DNA of 64,000 nucleotides from Elgaria multicarinata webbii (GCF_023053635.1 NC_086183.1:34577501-34641500), one strand, 5' to 3'. Positions 10,883 to 22,639 are shown, counted from the stretch's first letter. A program made the numbers and translations. The notes: generated by a model from the letters alone, not told the origin.

Positions 10883-11970
10883 GGGCCGTGAAGGCAGTCA
10901 GGATAAAAATGGCAAAGAATTTTGCGGAGTGAGGCGTGGCGTGGGAGCAGCCGCTGCTCCGCGTCCCCCAGGCGCCCTCCCTGCCGCCTTCGCCTTCTGA
11001 GACTTTCTCCCACAGTTTGGGGACAGAAGGGAAGCTCTGGTTACACCCCCCCCCTCCGCGCGGCACCCTTCCTGTGTGGGTGTTTCAGGCAAATGAGGAG
11101 GCCAACCGGTGGGACGTGTGTATGGAAGCCGAGTCCTTGTGCACCTGCCCAACCAACGTGCCGCGCCGCCCCAGCATTTTGGCGTGGCTCCCTTTGGGGC
11201 GCCCCGGAACGATGGCTCCGGTCCCAGCCTGGCACTCCGGAACGCTGCAAGGCTTTCTGGTGGCGGCGGGGGTGGGCTGCGCTCTTTCAGCCCTCTCAGG
11301 CGTGTGTAGAACGGGGGGGAGGCTGAAGGCGACGTTCCCATGACATTAAAGTGGCCACTCAGTTCTTTCTGGGTGCAGGAAAGCCCCCCCCCCACCACAG
11401 AAGTTGCCTGCCTGTCTCTCGCCCGCCTGCTGTAACGTGGTGGTGGGTGAGCCCAGCCCGCCTGGCCCAGGTTGCGCCCTCGCAGCCCAAGCAGCCACGG
11501 CTGCCCCCCCCCCCCCAATTGCAAGCAGGATGCGCGCGCGCGTGTCCCGCCCGTGTCTAGTGCGCGGTGCGTGTGGGGCTCAGTGTGCTGGGAACACGCC
11601 GTGCCCTGACGTAACCTGGCTCCGCTCGAGGGGTGTGCCGCCCGCTGCGCCTCCCTCCCTCCCCCCCCCGTTCCCTCGCGCAGGGGCGTGGTGTAAACAA
11701 ACGCACATGGCCCTCCGACTGACTGACTCTTGGGGGATGGTGGGTGTGGGTGTGTGTGTGCTGGCTGCTGCCTGAGCCATGTGTGAGAGGGAGGCAGGCA
11801 GGCAGCTGCCACTGCTGCTGCAGACGGTGTGGGTCACTGTAGCCCTGCAAGCTGAGCAGACGGTGGTGGGCGTGGGTGGCTTCACAGGTGCCCCCATGGA
11901 ACTGTTTTGAGCCTCCCCCCCACTTTTGATGTGCACTTAGCAGCCTTCCCTCCCACCTGGTGCCCTGTGT

Positions 11971-12127
11971 TGGACTACAACTCCCATAATCCCTCAGCCA
12001 CCTATGCTAAAACATACAAAATGTTGCCTCAGGGCAAATCGCTGTCTCTCTGACTCTACCTTCTGATTAGAATGAAAGCAGCCTATTGCAGTTATGGTGG
12101 CCGGGGGATTATGGGAGTTGTAGTCCA
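11971..12127. mobile_element. MITE with ACTACAACTCCCATAAT terminal inverted repeats
   Basis: The left end GGACTACAACTCCCATAATC and the right end (reverse complement GGACTACAACTCCCATAATC) match over about 30 bases with about three mismatches. The interior is about 95 bp and non-coding. Confidence 0.6.
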
Positions 12128-12639
12128 GCACTTCTGGAGGGCATCAGGTTGGGGAAGGCTGGCAAGGGGAAGAAAAAGAGAATTGCATTGGGACTTAAGA
12201 ACCGATGGATGGCCCTGCAGGAAGCCGGAGACACAACTGCCTTTCATCCTGCCTGCATGTCCCCCTCCATGAGGGATGCATTTGGGGCGGGGACCTTGTG
12301 CCATCCCTTTCGATGGAAGCAGTCGCAAGCAGAGAGGGTTTTTTTGTTTTTATCTCCGGTTTTTTTTGAGGGGGTTTCTCTGTGATGGGTCTCCTCTCCC
12401 TCTCCTGCTGCTGCTGCTCAGCCCTGAGAGTGCAATGAGGAGAGACAGAGGGGAAGGTTCCCTCCCCACCCCCTGACTTAGGTGGGCCATGCGGGGTCAC
12501 TCATTGGTGCAAAGTGTGCCTTTTGCATTTGATCAGAGGCACTCTTCACATGCTCCAGGGCTGAGCCCTGCTCAAATCCATCCCTGCAAAGTGATGCCGA
12601 AATGTGAGGTAACGCCGTGGTGTGCGTGCATGATGCGTT

Positions 12640-14200
12640 TCCAGATCCCTGATCATCCCGGTTGCCCTCCTCTGAACACGCTCCAGCTTGTCTGCGTCCT
12701 TCTTGAATTGTGGAGCCCAGAACTGGACGCAATACTCTAGATGAGGCCTAACCAGGGCCGAATAGAGAGGAACCAGGACCTCACGTGATTTGGAAGCTAT
12801 ACTTCTATTAATGCAGCCCAAAACAGCATTTGCCTTTCTTGCAGCCATATCGCACTGTTGGCTCATATTCAGCTTGCGATCTACAACAATTCCAAGATCT
12901 TTCTCGTTTGTAGTATTGCTGAGCCAAGTGTCCCCCATCTTGTAACTGTGCATTTGGTTTCTATTTCCTAAATGTAGAACTTGGCATTTATCCCTATTAA
13001 ATTTCATTCTGTTGTTTTCAGCCCAGCGCTCCAGCCTATCAAGATCACTTTGAAGTTTGTTTCTGTCTTCCAGGGTATTCGCTATTTTGTGTCATCTGCA
13101 AATTTGATCAGCGTTCCCTGCACCTCCTTGTCCAAATCATTAATAAAAATGAAGAGCACTGGGCCCAGGACTGAGCCCTGCGGTACCCCACTCGTTGCCT
13201 CTCCCCAGTGTGAGAAGGTTCCATTGATAAGTACTCTTTGAGTCCGATTCTGTAGCCAACTGTGAATCCACCTAATAGTTGTTCCATCTAGCCCACTTTT
13301 AGCTAGTTTGTGAATCAGAATGTCATGTGGTACTTTGTCAAAAGCTTTGCTGAAGTCAAGATATATGACATCCACAGCATTCCCACAGTCCACAAGGGAG
13401 GTTATCCTATCAAAAAATGAGATCAAATTAGTCTGACAGGATTTGTTCCTGACAAATCCATGTTGGCTTCTAGTGATCACCGCATTGATTTCAAGGTGTT
13501 TACAGATTGACTTCTTTATAATCTGCTCCAGAATTTTCCCAGGGATGGATGTCAGACTGACTGGTCTGTAGTTCCCAGGTTCCTCCTTTTTGCCCTTTTT
13601 GAAAATAGGGACAACGTCAGCACTCCTCCAGTCATCCGGCACCTCACCCGTCTTCCATGATTTTGCAAAGATAATAGACAAAGGTTCTGAGAGTTCTTCT
13701 GCTAGCTCCTTCATTACTCTAGGATGCAGTTCATCGGGCCCTGGAGATTTGAACTCATTCAAGGAAATTAGGTGTTCTTTGACCACTTGTTTATCAATCT
13801 CAAACTGCAATCCTCCCCCCTTAACTTCTGCTTCACTTTTCCCAGGGGGGTCATAGACCCGCTTTTGGGAGAAGACTGAGGCAAAGTAGGAATTGAGCAC
13901 TTCAGCCTTTTCTTTGTCATCTGTTATCAATTTGCCATCCTCATTAAGCAGTTGAACCACCATTTCTTTCCTCTGTCTTTTACTACTCACGTATCTGAAG
14001 AAAGCCTTTTTATTGCTTTTAGCATCCCTCGCTAATCTCAGCTCATTCTCAGCTTTAGCCTTCCTGACGCCATTTCGGCATTTCTGCGCCACTTGTCTGT
14101 ACTCTTCTTTTGTAGCTTGGCCTTCCTTCCACTTCCTATATGTATCCTGTTTTGTTTTCAGGTCATCTCTAAGCTTTTTGTGGAGCCACATTGGTTTCCG
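12640..14200 (-). mobile_element. CR1 LINE, reverse transcriptase part, truncated at both ends
   Basis: The minus strand carries a long open frame (13082-14314) whose homologous part starts near 14198. It contains classic CR1 RT blocks: [45 protein letters not shown] and the catalytic KFADDTK. A second frame (13007 to about 12640) gives the region after the RT (KCQVLHLGNRNQMH, VRPHLEYCVQFWAP, RRATGMIRDLE). The two are separated by what looks like one lost base after ADDTK, which makes a TAG stop. ORF1, the endonuclease and the 3' UTR with its ATTCTATG tail are missing. It lies in the proposed first intron of the CIPC-like gene, antisense to it. Confidence 0.9.
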
Positions 14201-15384
14201 TAGGCATAGGCGTGTCTGCGTAGGCGTGTGAGTGAGGGAGAGAATGACCTGGATCGCATGGCAAGTTCTGCTGCTGATGTGAAAGATACCACAGGAAAAG
14301 AGGGTTGGGTGCAAGAGCGTGGTTCAGGGTGGAGGGGTGCAAGTGATAAAACCCCAGTCATGCGGCAACGGGGAGGCCGAGCACAGGTGATAGAGCGATA
14401 TATATATATATAGCCTCCCTGGCGTCAGAGAGGGTCTGGGCAAAGGGAAATTCATGTTGGCAGGAGCCCACCTCCGTTAGGACCCTCCTGGGTTTGATTT
14501 CCCCCAGGAGCTGGGCAGAAACGCCAGTCCCACGGTGCCAGCGCCGCGGTTTGGACTGGGTTTCCCAAAGCACCGGTTTCTCAGCTGGGACAGACAGTGG
14601 TCCATGTGCCCTGCCCGGTTCCACGGGAAACTGTTGGGCCAATGCTGTCTCTCCCCCCAGGCACGCCTGCCAGGTTGCACAGTGAGCCTGCGCCCCGTGT
14701 GCTTGACAGACAGCCCAGCCTAGGCGGGGATCCCAGCAGCTGCCTCCTTGTTATGTAATAGCCAGCCTGACTCCCTGCCCGCCTGCGTTGCCGCTGCACG
14801 GTGCTCAGAAGCAGCCTGCCCAAGCCAGGAGGAGCGCCAGCCAGCCAGCCAGCCAGCAGCTGCCTCTAATCTCCAGCCTGCCTTCAGCTGCCACCCCCCT
14901 CCCAACCCTTCCGCAAGTCCTGAAGCACATGGCGAGGCGAGGGACACGGAGGCAGGCACATGGCGGGCCATGTGCTCTGGTGCCCCCGCCCACCTCCCTC
15001 ACGCTGCCGAGGGGGCAGGCCCAGCGCCCCTGACGGAGCCGTGCTCTGGCCCACTGCCATGGGGAGGGCTGGGCGGAACCAAGGGGAGAAAGAGCACGCC
15101 CACACGTGCGCATGCACGCCAGAATGCAGCCCACAGAAGGGCAGCTGCCCTGCAGATCCCTGGCCGAGGCTTTGTAGAGCTTGGGAGCGATCTCCCGGAG
15201 GGGCCTTCCCACATGCAGCAGCGACGGCTCAGGGCGGAACATGGGCGGCGGCGGGAGCGGCAGCTCACCCCGCATCTGCAGTGATGTGGCTGTGGGAATC
15301 TCGGAAGCTGCCCTGAGCCGCCCAGGAGCCCCTCCCTCGCAGAGGAGCGTCTCTCCCGTCCCCTCTTGCTGCTCCTTTTAAAAA

Positions 15385-15620
15385 AATGTATTAGTGCATT
15401 TATATCCAGCCTTTTTCCTCCAAGGAACCCAAGGCGGCGTACATAATCCTCCTCCTCTCCACTCTATCTTCACAACAACAACCCTGTGAGGTAGGTTGGG
15501 CTGAGAGTCTGTGTCTGGCCCAAAGTCACCCAGTGGGTTTCCGTGGCTGAGTGGGGACTAGAACCCGGCTCTCCCGACTCCCAGCCCAACACCTGAGCTA
15601 CTACACCACACTGGCTCTCA
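15385..15620 (-). mobile_element. Sauria-type tRNA-derived SINE
   Basis: The minus strand reads GAGAGCCAGTGTGGTGTAGT at the head, then a box-B-like GGTTCTAGTCCCCACTC, the GTGACTTTGGGCC block and the AAGGCGGCGTACATAATCC-type tail (as reverse complement). The same family is at 16749, 28309, 33995, 44863 and 51945. The family is known from squamates. Confidence 0.8.
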
Positions 15621-15984
15621 CGGGAGATGCCAGGATTGAACCCGGCATGAGGACCTCCGGCTTTCATGCAGGCGCCCCGTTGCTGAGTGGGGGTGGGGCC
15701 TCGCCAGATGTCCCCCGAGGTCGGTCCTGGGGAGGGTCTGACCCTGCGCAGATCGACGCCCCCATTCTGAAGCCTCAGCCATGGAGCGAGGAGCGCACCG
15801 CTCCGGAGCTAGGTGGAGAGGGTGTCCCCCGCCCCCTCCCCTGCTCTGGCTTCGGGATGGGGCCCTGCGGAAGGCCTGGCTGGGGCGAGGGGGGCTTTCG
15901 GGGCTCAGGGCTTGTGAGCAGCCCCTCCGCTCTCGGGGTCTCTGGACTGTGAGCGGGGAGCCCTCTCTGCCGCCCCCACCCCGG

Positions 15985-16515
15985 CACTGGCTGCCAGTAC
16001 GCTTCCGGTCGGAATTCAAGGTGTTGGCAATGACCTTTAAAGCCCTAAACGGCGTGGGACTTTGGTATTGAGGGAGCGCCTCTCCCTCTATATGCCTCTA
16101 TATGATTTGAGGTCTGTTGGAGGAGCCCTTCTCCGCATCCCACCGACACGAGACATCTGCTATGGTGGGACGTGGGAGAGGGCCTTCTCTGTGGTGGCAC
16201 CCCGGCTGTGGAATGCCCTCCCCTTGGAGGCCCGACTGGCGCTGGCACTGGTTTCATTCTGGCGCCAAGTTAAGACATGACTACTTAACAAAGCCTTTGA
16301 TGGTGAAATTCACCAAGCCTGTACGTAGTTTTAATTGTTTTAATTGGTTTTTATTGGTTTTAAATTCTGTACTAGTTTTAGCTTATTAGTGGTTTAATTT
16401 GTTTTCAGCTGTGTATATTTATTGTTTTGTATTGGTTGTATGATTCTATCTGTACGCCGTCCTGAGATCCTTGTGATAGAGGGCAGGATACAAATGTCTC
16501 CATAAAAATAATAAT
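15985..16515 (+). mobile_element. L2-like LINE, degraded 3' end
   Basis: Begins in the RT C-terminal region (HWLPVRFRSEFKV, then TFKALNGVG), passes a frame break and a WNALPLEARL-like block, and ends with an AT-rich 3' UTR and ATAATAATAAA tail. 5'-truncated and decayed. Confidence 0.75.
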
Positions 16516-16600
16516 AAAGAGCTCAGTCAGCAACTCCCCGCGCCTTCCGCCCCCCTAACCGGAGCCAGGCGGTTGTTTGCTCACCTGCCCGGACGCATCG

Positions 16601-16711
16601 CCCTTGGTCCAGGCGCCACGAGGCCCCACGGCCACCAAGTCCTTCCTGTTGCCCAGCCAAAGGGCCCATTGAGGCTAGAGCCGTAGAGCAGTTTCACCGC
16701 CACGGTGTTGC
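16601..16711 (+). repeat. Left copy of a 110-bp intronic direct repeat
   Basis: About 90% identical to 18100-18209 in the same orientation, 1.5 kb apart. The pair flanks coding exon 1 of the CIPC-like gene. Shared core: CACGAGGCCCCA, GGCCACCAAGTCCTTCCTG, CAGTTTCACCGCCACGGTG. Confidence 0.8.
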
Positions 16712-16748
16712 CTCCAAGGCTCCTGGGAACTGTAGTTAGTTGGGGGAG

Positions 16749-16895
16749 TTAGGAGCCAGTGTGGGGTAGGAGTTAAGAGTGCCCTGAAACTCTCTGGGTG
16801 ACCATGGGCCAGTCACTACCTCTTAGCCTAACGTACCTCGCAGGGCTAAAATGGGGTGAGGCGAGAGAACCCACGAGGCAAGGTGGGGTGTAGAT
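16749..16895 (+). mobile_element. Sauria-type SINE, partly deleted
   Basis: GGAGCCAGTGTGGGGTAGGA head, then TGGGCCAGTCAC and CCTAACGTACCTCGCAGGG. The box B part is missing, so it is an old copy. Confidence 0.65.
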
Positions 16896-17756
16896 GAGAT
16901 GAGTCTTAACACGCGTTTGGTTCGCGCAATCACGGCACTTACGCTGGAGCCTCTTCTGGCTGCTGCTGGAGCCTGTTCTTGCTGGCCCTGTCCGCTCTAG
17001 GTAAGGGGCACAGTTGACACCCGAACGGCATGGTTGATTTCTGGAGTGGCTCCCCCACGCAAGACGCCACTCCCTGCTGATGGGAAGGGTGTCGGGCGTC
17101 GCAGGGCTGTTTGGGAGGGTTCCGGCTTCTTTGCTGGGCCAGACGCATGCGCCTGGGCAGTGCCCTGAAATGTCTCTGCTGTATGCCTGGCAGGAGGTGG
17201 CAGCTGGCAGCCCCTGGGCCAAACGTGGCCCATGGAAGCGCAGCTGCAGTCAACGAGCAGCTCCTGGGGTCAATGGGAGTTGGCGGCAGGCCAATGGAAG
17301 GGGGCCGGGGGCTGAGAAGGCCCCGAGTTGGTCTCCGTGCCAAGCTCGTTGCCAGCCAGGGGCTGAGACAGGATAATTGCTGTTGTTGCCTCTCTGCCCC
17401 TCTCTCCCCACCCCGTTGCTGAGACAGAGAGGGGCGCGTGTGGAGAGGAACCTGCTGTTCGTTTTCAGCAGCGAGAGACTCTGTGGTTGTGTCATTGGCG
17501 TCTTTGCATAGTTAGGGCTTGTATATAAGAATGAGGCAGAAGCGTGGAGCTTTCTAGTGACGTTTTTTCATGATAATGAAATGATGGCGAGAATTTACTC
17601 TCAAGACCTGTGGGTGGTGCGGGCAGAGGGCGGCTGCAGCCGGCCTTCCCCAAGGCGGTGGGTTTCCCCAGCTACTGACTTAGTCCTTTTAAGTTCTCCC
17701 CCTCCTCCTAACGGCCCTTTCTGTCTGCCCCGCAGGAGCAGAGGAGAGGAGCCGCC

Positions 17757-18534
17757 ATGCCTTCGGACGAGGCTTCTCCGACCAGCCACCCACCCAAGCC
17801 CGTGAAACAGAAGCCCTCGAAGGCAGGCAGCCCCGGCTCTGAAGGCCCGTGGGGGCTACCGGACAAGATGGCGCGAGGCGGTGATGCGGCCAGGAAGCCC
17901 CATCACCCAGCAAGCGAAGGGGAGAAGGACTCCGGATTCTCAGGTAGGGCACCTGCCTGCCTGCAAAGGGGGCTCTGAGGCCGGAGAGCGTAACGGCCGT
18001 GTGCCCTGCGGAGGAGGACGGACACGCCCTGCCCCGGCCCCTCGGCTGCGCCCTCTCGCTTGGGCTTCCGAGGATCCCTTCCCGCTCAGATCCTGGCATG
18101 CCTTGGTCCAGACGCCACGAGGCCCCAAGGCCACCAAGTCCTTCCTGCTGCCCAGCCAAAGGGCCCGTCAAGGCTAGAGGCATCGAGCAGTTTCACCGCC
18201 ACGGTGTTGTCCATTGTGTCCGCAGCCCCTGAGGGGCAACGGTCTCCCTGGCAAACCTTCCGAAATGCGCACCTGTGGCAGTTTGCGCGTGGAAAGGAGG
18301 GGGCAACCAGAGGGGGCAAAGCTTGGCTGGAAAACGACCCGCCCCACCCTGGAAGAATTTCCATCCTAAAAAAAACGTGGGTCATTTGCTCCAGAGCCTT
18401 GGACAGCTCCATCAGAGTTGCTTCTTTGTTAAATTTATCGCACAACTTTTTTGGAAGGAGGTTCGAGGCATCTCACAACAGGGATTTAAACGTACCAATA
18501 TTTAAAACAGCTTTCAAACGTTTCTGGGCAGGGT

Positions 18535-18573
<39 letters not shown>

Positions 18574-20221
18574 TGTGAGTGTGAGTGTGAGTGTGAGTGT
18601 GACTCTCTGTAATTGCTGGCCTGAAAGTGGCCCGCTGGTGCGCTTCCCCGGGAGTCACTGTACTCGAGGAGGCGCTGTGTGCTGGGTTCGCCAGGCGTTC
18701 CGCAGCATCGCCTCGGAGTCCAGCTCCTTGGCTCAGGAAGCCGGGCAAGTGCGGGCCCCAGGGTGCCCTGTTGGCTCTGCTCCCCCTTCCGGGAGCCCTT
18801 AACCCCATCTCTCTCCATCCCTCTCTGTGCAGACGTGAGCTCGGAGTGCCTGAGCGCCGTGGAGCAGACGGACACCGAGGACCAGTCCAGCGACGTGTTG
18901 CGCCAGCTGGCTGAGTTGCAGAAGGCGCCACAGAAGGCGTTGGGCGGGCTGGCGGGCGGCGCCTTCACTGGCCTGGCCCCCGTTTACATTGTCAAAAACA
19001 TTATCCTCAAACAGGTAGCCCTTGCCTCGCCCGCTCCGTGTCGCTGGCCGCCCAGGGGCCACTGTCCCCCTTCATCCCCCACTCTCCAGGCCTGCCACAA
19101 CTTCACAGCTGTGTCTGGAGCGCCGTCTGTGTGTGCTTTGCAAAGCCCAAAAGAACCATCCCTGGCCCTGAGGGGCATTCGGTCTGCGGAGGCCTACGGG
19201 AGTCCCTTCGCTCTCCTGGAGACTCCTGTACATTGACGGGACGGACGGTGGGTGGGCGGGAGCGGAGCCCGGCCTCGTCGTTGCCCTGGCCTGGCCGCCC
19301 TGCTCTCTCCGGGGGCCTGTTCCTTGCTGACCTCCCTGTCTTTGCCCTTTCTCTCCACAGCCCCAGGGAACATCCCCCAGCACCCAGTTCCTGGCCTGGA
19401 GCAGCCAACATCCCCTTGACGGCGCTGAGGGCTCCCCTGCCCGTGTCCTCTTGATCCAGCAGCCGGTGGCCCCGCTGAAGGCCCTGCTTCCCGGCCACAA
19501 GTCCTCTGCCAAGGAGACCTACCTCCCCATCCTCAGCAACTACCCCAAGATCGCTCCTCATCCAGGCCACGACCTGCAGACCAAGGAGGGGGGAGGGGGA
19601 GGGCCTGCTCCAGCAGGAGGCGCCAGTACGAACAAGCGCTTCTGCCTGGAGGAGGCCTGGGTGTCGTCGTCCGACCCGGCCGCTCCAGCCGACGGCGGGG
19701 ACCAGCCGCCGGAGGAACGGCCCTCCGCCCTGCTCAGCCTCGAGGCTCTCTCCCAGAACATGGTGAGCTCCTCCACCGGTTGGGACCAGGCCGAGGGGCG
19801 GATGATCTCCAAGGCCTCCAAGCGGCTGGGCTGCAGCAGCCTGGGCAAGCAGCGCCGCTTCCACAACACGGTGGAGATCCTGCGGAAGTCGGGGCTGCTG
19901 GGCATCACCCTGAGGACGAAGGAGCTGATCCGGCAGAACAGCAGCACCCAGCGAGAGTTGGCCGAGCTGCGGGAGCACGCGCAGCTCCTCTGCGAGGCCG
20001 TCCGCAGCAACGACGGCCAGGCCTGGGCTCGCCTCCAGCAGGCCATGGACCGCTCCGCCGCCTACTGGGGCAGAAAAGGGGCCGGCTCTGACGCGCAGCC
20101 CCTGGGGCCACGGACCCCGCTGGTGGCGGAGCCCGCGGGCCCCGGCCCAAAGGCCGGCCGAGAGCCCCTGCCCAGCTCGCCCCTCACGCCGGACACGTCC
20201 GGGCAGGTGGTCTTGCCTTAG
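17757..20221 (+). CDS. CIPC-like: CIPC-like protein (second CLOCK-interacting pacemaker gene), 409 aa
   Basis: Coding exons: 17757-17943, 18833-19014, 19361-20221. Splice sites are CAG|GTAGGG and GCAG|ACGTG, then CAG|GTAGCC and CACAG|CCCC. Together they give 409 residues (human CIPC is 399). Conserved blocks lie in human CIPC order: KDSGFSD...SSECLS across the first junction (about residues 57-68), IVKNIILKQ (115-123), TYLPILSNYPKIAPHPG (176-192), and a C-terminal helical block from about residue 287 with RRFHNTVEIL, KSGLLGITLRTKELIRQN and QAWARLQ. CIPC is known as a vertebrate repressor of CLOCK:BMAL1 that binds CLOCK through its C-terminal region. The match to human CIPC in the best block is only about 60% by eye, lower than expected for a reptile orthologue, so this is more likely a paralogue. 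The ATG has a good context (GCCGCCATGC) and follows an acceptor at 17734-17735. The function in circadian repression is inferred from the family. Confidence 0.9.
18100..18209 (+). repeat. Right copy of the 110-bp intronic direct repeat
   Basis: Partner of 16601-16711, in intron 2 of the CIPC-like gene. No protein or known repeat family recognised. Confidence 0.8.
18532..18603. repeat. (GT)n / (GTGTGA)n compound microsatellite
   Basis: GT dinucleotides grading into GTGTGA hexamers, in the intron between coding exons 1 and 2 of the CIPC-like gene. Confidence 0.95.
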
Positions 20222-21262
20222 CCCTGCCCTGCCGCAGCTGTCGTGCCCTGCGCTCAAGGGTGTTCTCCTGAAGAATCCGTGTCTGGCCACCCAGGACTTG
20301 GCTCGCCAGCCTCCTGCAGCCGCTGTGGGAGAGCCCCCCCTCCCCCATGCCTGGACGGCCAGCTGTTTGGGCGGCCCGTTGGCCGTTGAAGACTGAGGGG
20401 TGCTGGCAGGGACGGGGGGCGGTGTCTCCGAGACGCTGGCGCATCCTGGGCGCTGGGAATCTCTTCTCGGTTGGGGAGGGGAGTGGGCTGGGCTTCGCTG
20501 GCCAGGTTTGCGGTTGAAATAGTGACGGGGATTGTGTTCCAAGAGGCAGAAGGGGGAATGGGGAGGGATGGGAGGCCTGTGTGGAAAGGGAAGCAGCTCT
20601 TCTGTTTATTCCCCCCACCCTCAGACACCTTGAAAGCAATTGATCCTGCGAGCGCCCGACACGCTCAAGGAGCTGGTGATTTGAACCCAGGACTCTCCAG
20701 TCCTCCATTCTCTCCTTCCGGCTGAGATGCTTCTTCGCTGAAAAGGCGCGGTCACGAGGCTGCCTGGCTGCTGCCCGCCCCACTGGCTTGTTTTGGAGCG
20801 AGCAAACGAGGGGGGAATGAGGCAGATGGCTTTCTACCGCTGTTCCTTCCCGGTTGAGAGTTCTGCCTAAGTCGAAAGCTTGCCTTCTCTGCTGCCGCCG
20901 ACAGAAGATGGTCCTATAAAGGAAAAAAATCATCTTGTTTTGTGCTAATTGCTGGGACCAGAGCAGCGAAAGGCCGGCCGCCTCCTGTGCCTCATGGCCA
21001 CTTGCAGTGACCTTCCCTGGCCTGTGGTGGAATTGCCCCGGTGGCCTTCGGGTTTTGAAGCTGAAAGAGCTGCTTGCCAAGAAAACGCGTCCCCTGCCTG
21101 TTGCCCCGGCTGCACGCCGGGAACGGAAGTCTCGTGAGCCAGAACGGGGACCGTGCCGCTGATCAGCGCGCCCCTTTTCTCGGCTCTCGGCACATTGGTT
21201 TTGTTTGGGTGGTGGGTTTTTGGGTTTTTTTAAAATTAAAAGCAAACTTTCCACATGAAACG
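20222..21262 (+). other. Probable 3' UTR of the CIPC-like gene
   Basis: Unique-looking sequence after the TAG stop. The poly(A) signal variant ATTAAA lies at 21235-21240. No repeats interrupt it, and the first downstream repeat (CR1) begins at 21463. The end point is approximate. Confidence 0.4.
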
Positions 21263-21462
21263 ACTCTGATGACTTCTCTGTAGCTTAGGCTTGCGCGCTC
21301 GCCGACACTTCACAGATGAAAGAGCTCTTGAGCATGAGTTGTTGGGGCTCGGGACGGGGGCTGGTGGCCCAACAGTCAGGCCAGGTGGCCAAGAGCCAGG
21401 CTAACCCAATCCAGGCTCTGTCGTACTGCAGGTGGGCATTAAATGAGCTTGCATGTAGGTAG

Positions 21463-21918
21463 TGTTCAGAGGAGGGCAACCAGGATGATCAGTGGTCTGG
21501 AAACAAAGCCCTATGAAGAGAGACTGAAAGAACTGGGCCTGTTTAGCCTGGAGAAGAGAAGATTGAGGGGAGACATGAGAGCACTCTTCAAATACTTGAA
21601 AGGTTGTCACACAGAGGAGGGCCGGGATCTCTTCTCGATCCTCCCAGTGTGCAGGACACTGAATAATGGGCTGAAATTACAGGAAGCCAGATTCCAGCTG
21701 GACATCAGGAAAAACTTCCTGATGGTTAGAGCAGTATGACAATGGAACCAGTTACCTAGGGAGGTGGTGGTAACTGGAGGCCTTCAAGAGGAGGCCTTCA
21801 AGAGGCAGCTGGACAAGCATCTATCAGTGATACTTTAGGGTGGATTCCTGCATTGAGCAGGGGTTTGGACTCGATGGCCTTGTAGGCCCCTTCCAACTCT
21901 GCTATTCTATGATTCTAG
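21463..21918 (+). mobile_element. CR1 LINE 3' end
   Basis: Starts in the CR1 ORF2 end (GTTCAGAGGAGGGCAACCAG) and runs through the CR1 3' UTR to CTATTCTATGATTCTA, the hallmark octamer tail. 5'-truncated. Confidence 0.9.
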
Positions 21919-22230
21919 TTTCAGAAGAGAAGGGCAGGGAGGCGAGCCATATGCCCCAGAGCAAGCCACAAGCACCATGCGCACGTTTGGTTCCTTTATG
22001 CCTGCCTTTCAAGAAACTCCACGGCAGTTTGCAATATGAGTCATAAAAACAATAGTATAGAACAGTTAAAATGTTCCTCAAAGGAGACATTTCTATGTGT
22101 GTCTACTCAGGTGTAAGCCCCAGTGCAACAGCTTTCATGCCAGTAAAACACAGCTCAGTTCTATGTAGAGTACGTTTAAATACCCTTTAACAGCGGAAGA
22201 AGCTTACAGGCCAGAGGAGGAACCTCTGGG

Positions 22231-22335
22231 GGGTATTATTATTATTATTTATTTATATAGCGCCATCAATGTACATGGTGCTGTACAGAGTAAAACAATA
22301 AAATAGCAAAACCCTGCCGCATAGGCTTACATCCC
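22231..22335 (-). repeat. L2-like LINE 3' tail
   Basis: Reads on the minus strand as CTGTACAGCACCATGTACAT followed by TGGCGCTATATAAATAAAT and (ATA)n, the same tail as the long L2 copies at 40580-42972 and 52455-53773. Confidence 0.75.
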
Positions 22336-22639
22336 TGTAGAAAACATCCCTGGTTTGTACTCAAGGGCATTGGTTCCATTTTACAGTTGGGGAACACTGA
22401 GTCACAGCCATAAGTGACTAGCTTGGGTTCAGGCAGAGAACCCTAAAGCAGAAATCCGGAGCGGAATGCCGTTTGCAGGCCAAGGGCTTCCTGCACAGAG
22501 CAACTGTAGCTTCTGCCCCTCCCTCCTCACACACTTCGAATTATAACACAGGGCTTACAGGGCAATGGCATCTGTGCCATGCAGATTTAAGCTGCAGGAG
22601 TCCTCACTTTCAGCCCTGACACCCCAATCTCCATTGCCA

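Larger units (their letters stand above)
4279..17735 (+). other. Proposed long first intron of the CIPC-like gene
   Basis: About 13.5 kb with no recognised host exon. It holds the repeats listed separately (CR1, L2, SINEs, two DNA transposons). Two GC-rich patches (about 10.9-11.7 kb and 14.7-15.3 kb) could be alternative promoters. The remaining unique-looking stretches, for example 8.0-10.7 kb, show nothing I can name. Confidence 0.4.

Noticed and set aside
10898-11812. Minus-strand open frame of 304 codons in a GC-rich patch
   Set aside because: Low-complexity Pro/Gly/Arg composition produced by CpG-rich DNA. No family motif and no splice context.
14748-15284. Plus-strand open frame of 178 codons
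   Set aside because: GC-rich intronic DNA with no domain and no plausible exon boundaries.
19103-20542. Long minus-strand open frame (479 codons) across the CIPC-like exon 3
   Set aside because: It is the antisense shadow of a GC-rich coding exon. It has no recognisable domain, and the plus strand has clear family similarity and splice sites.
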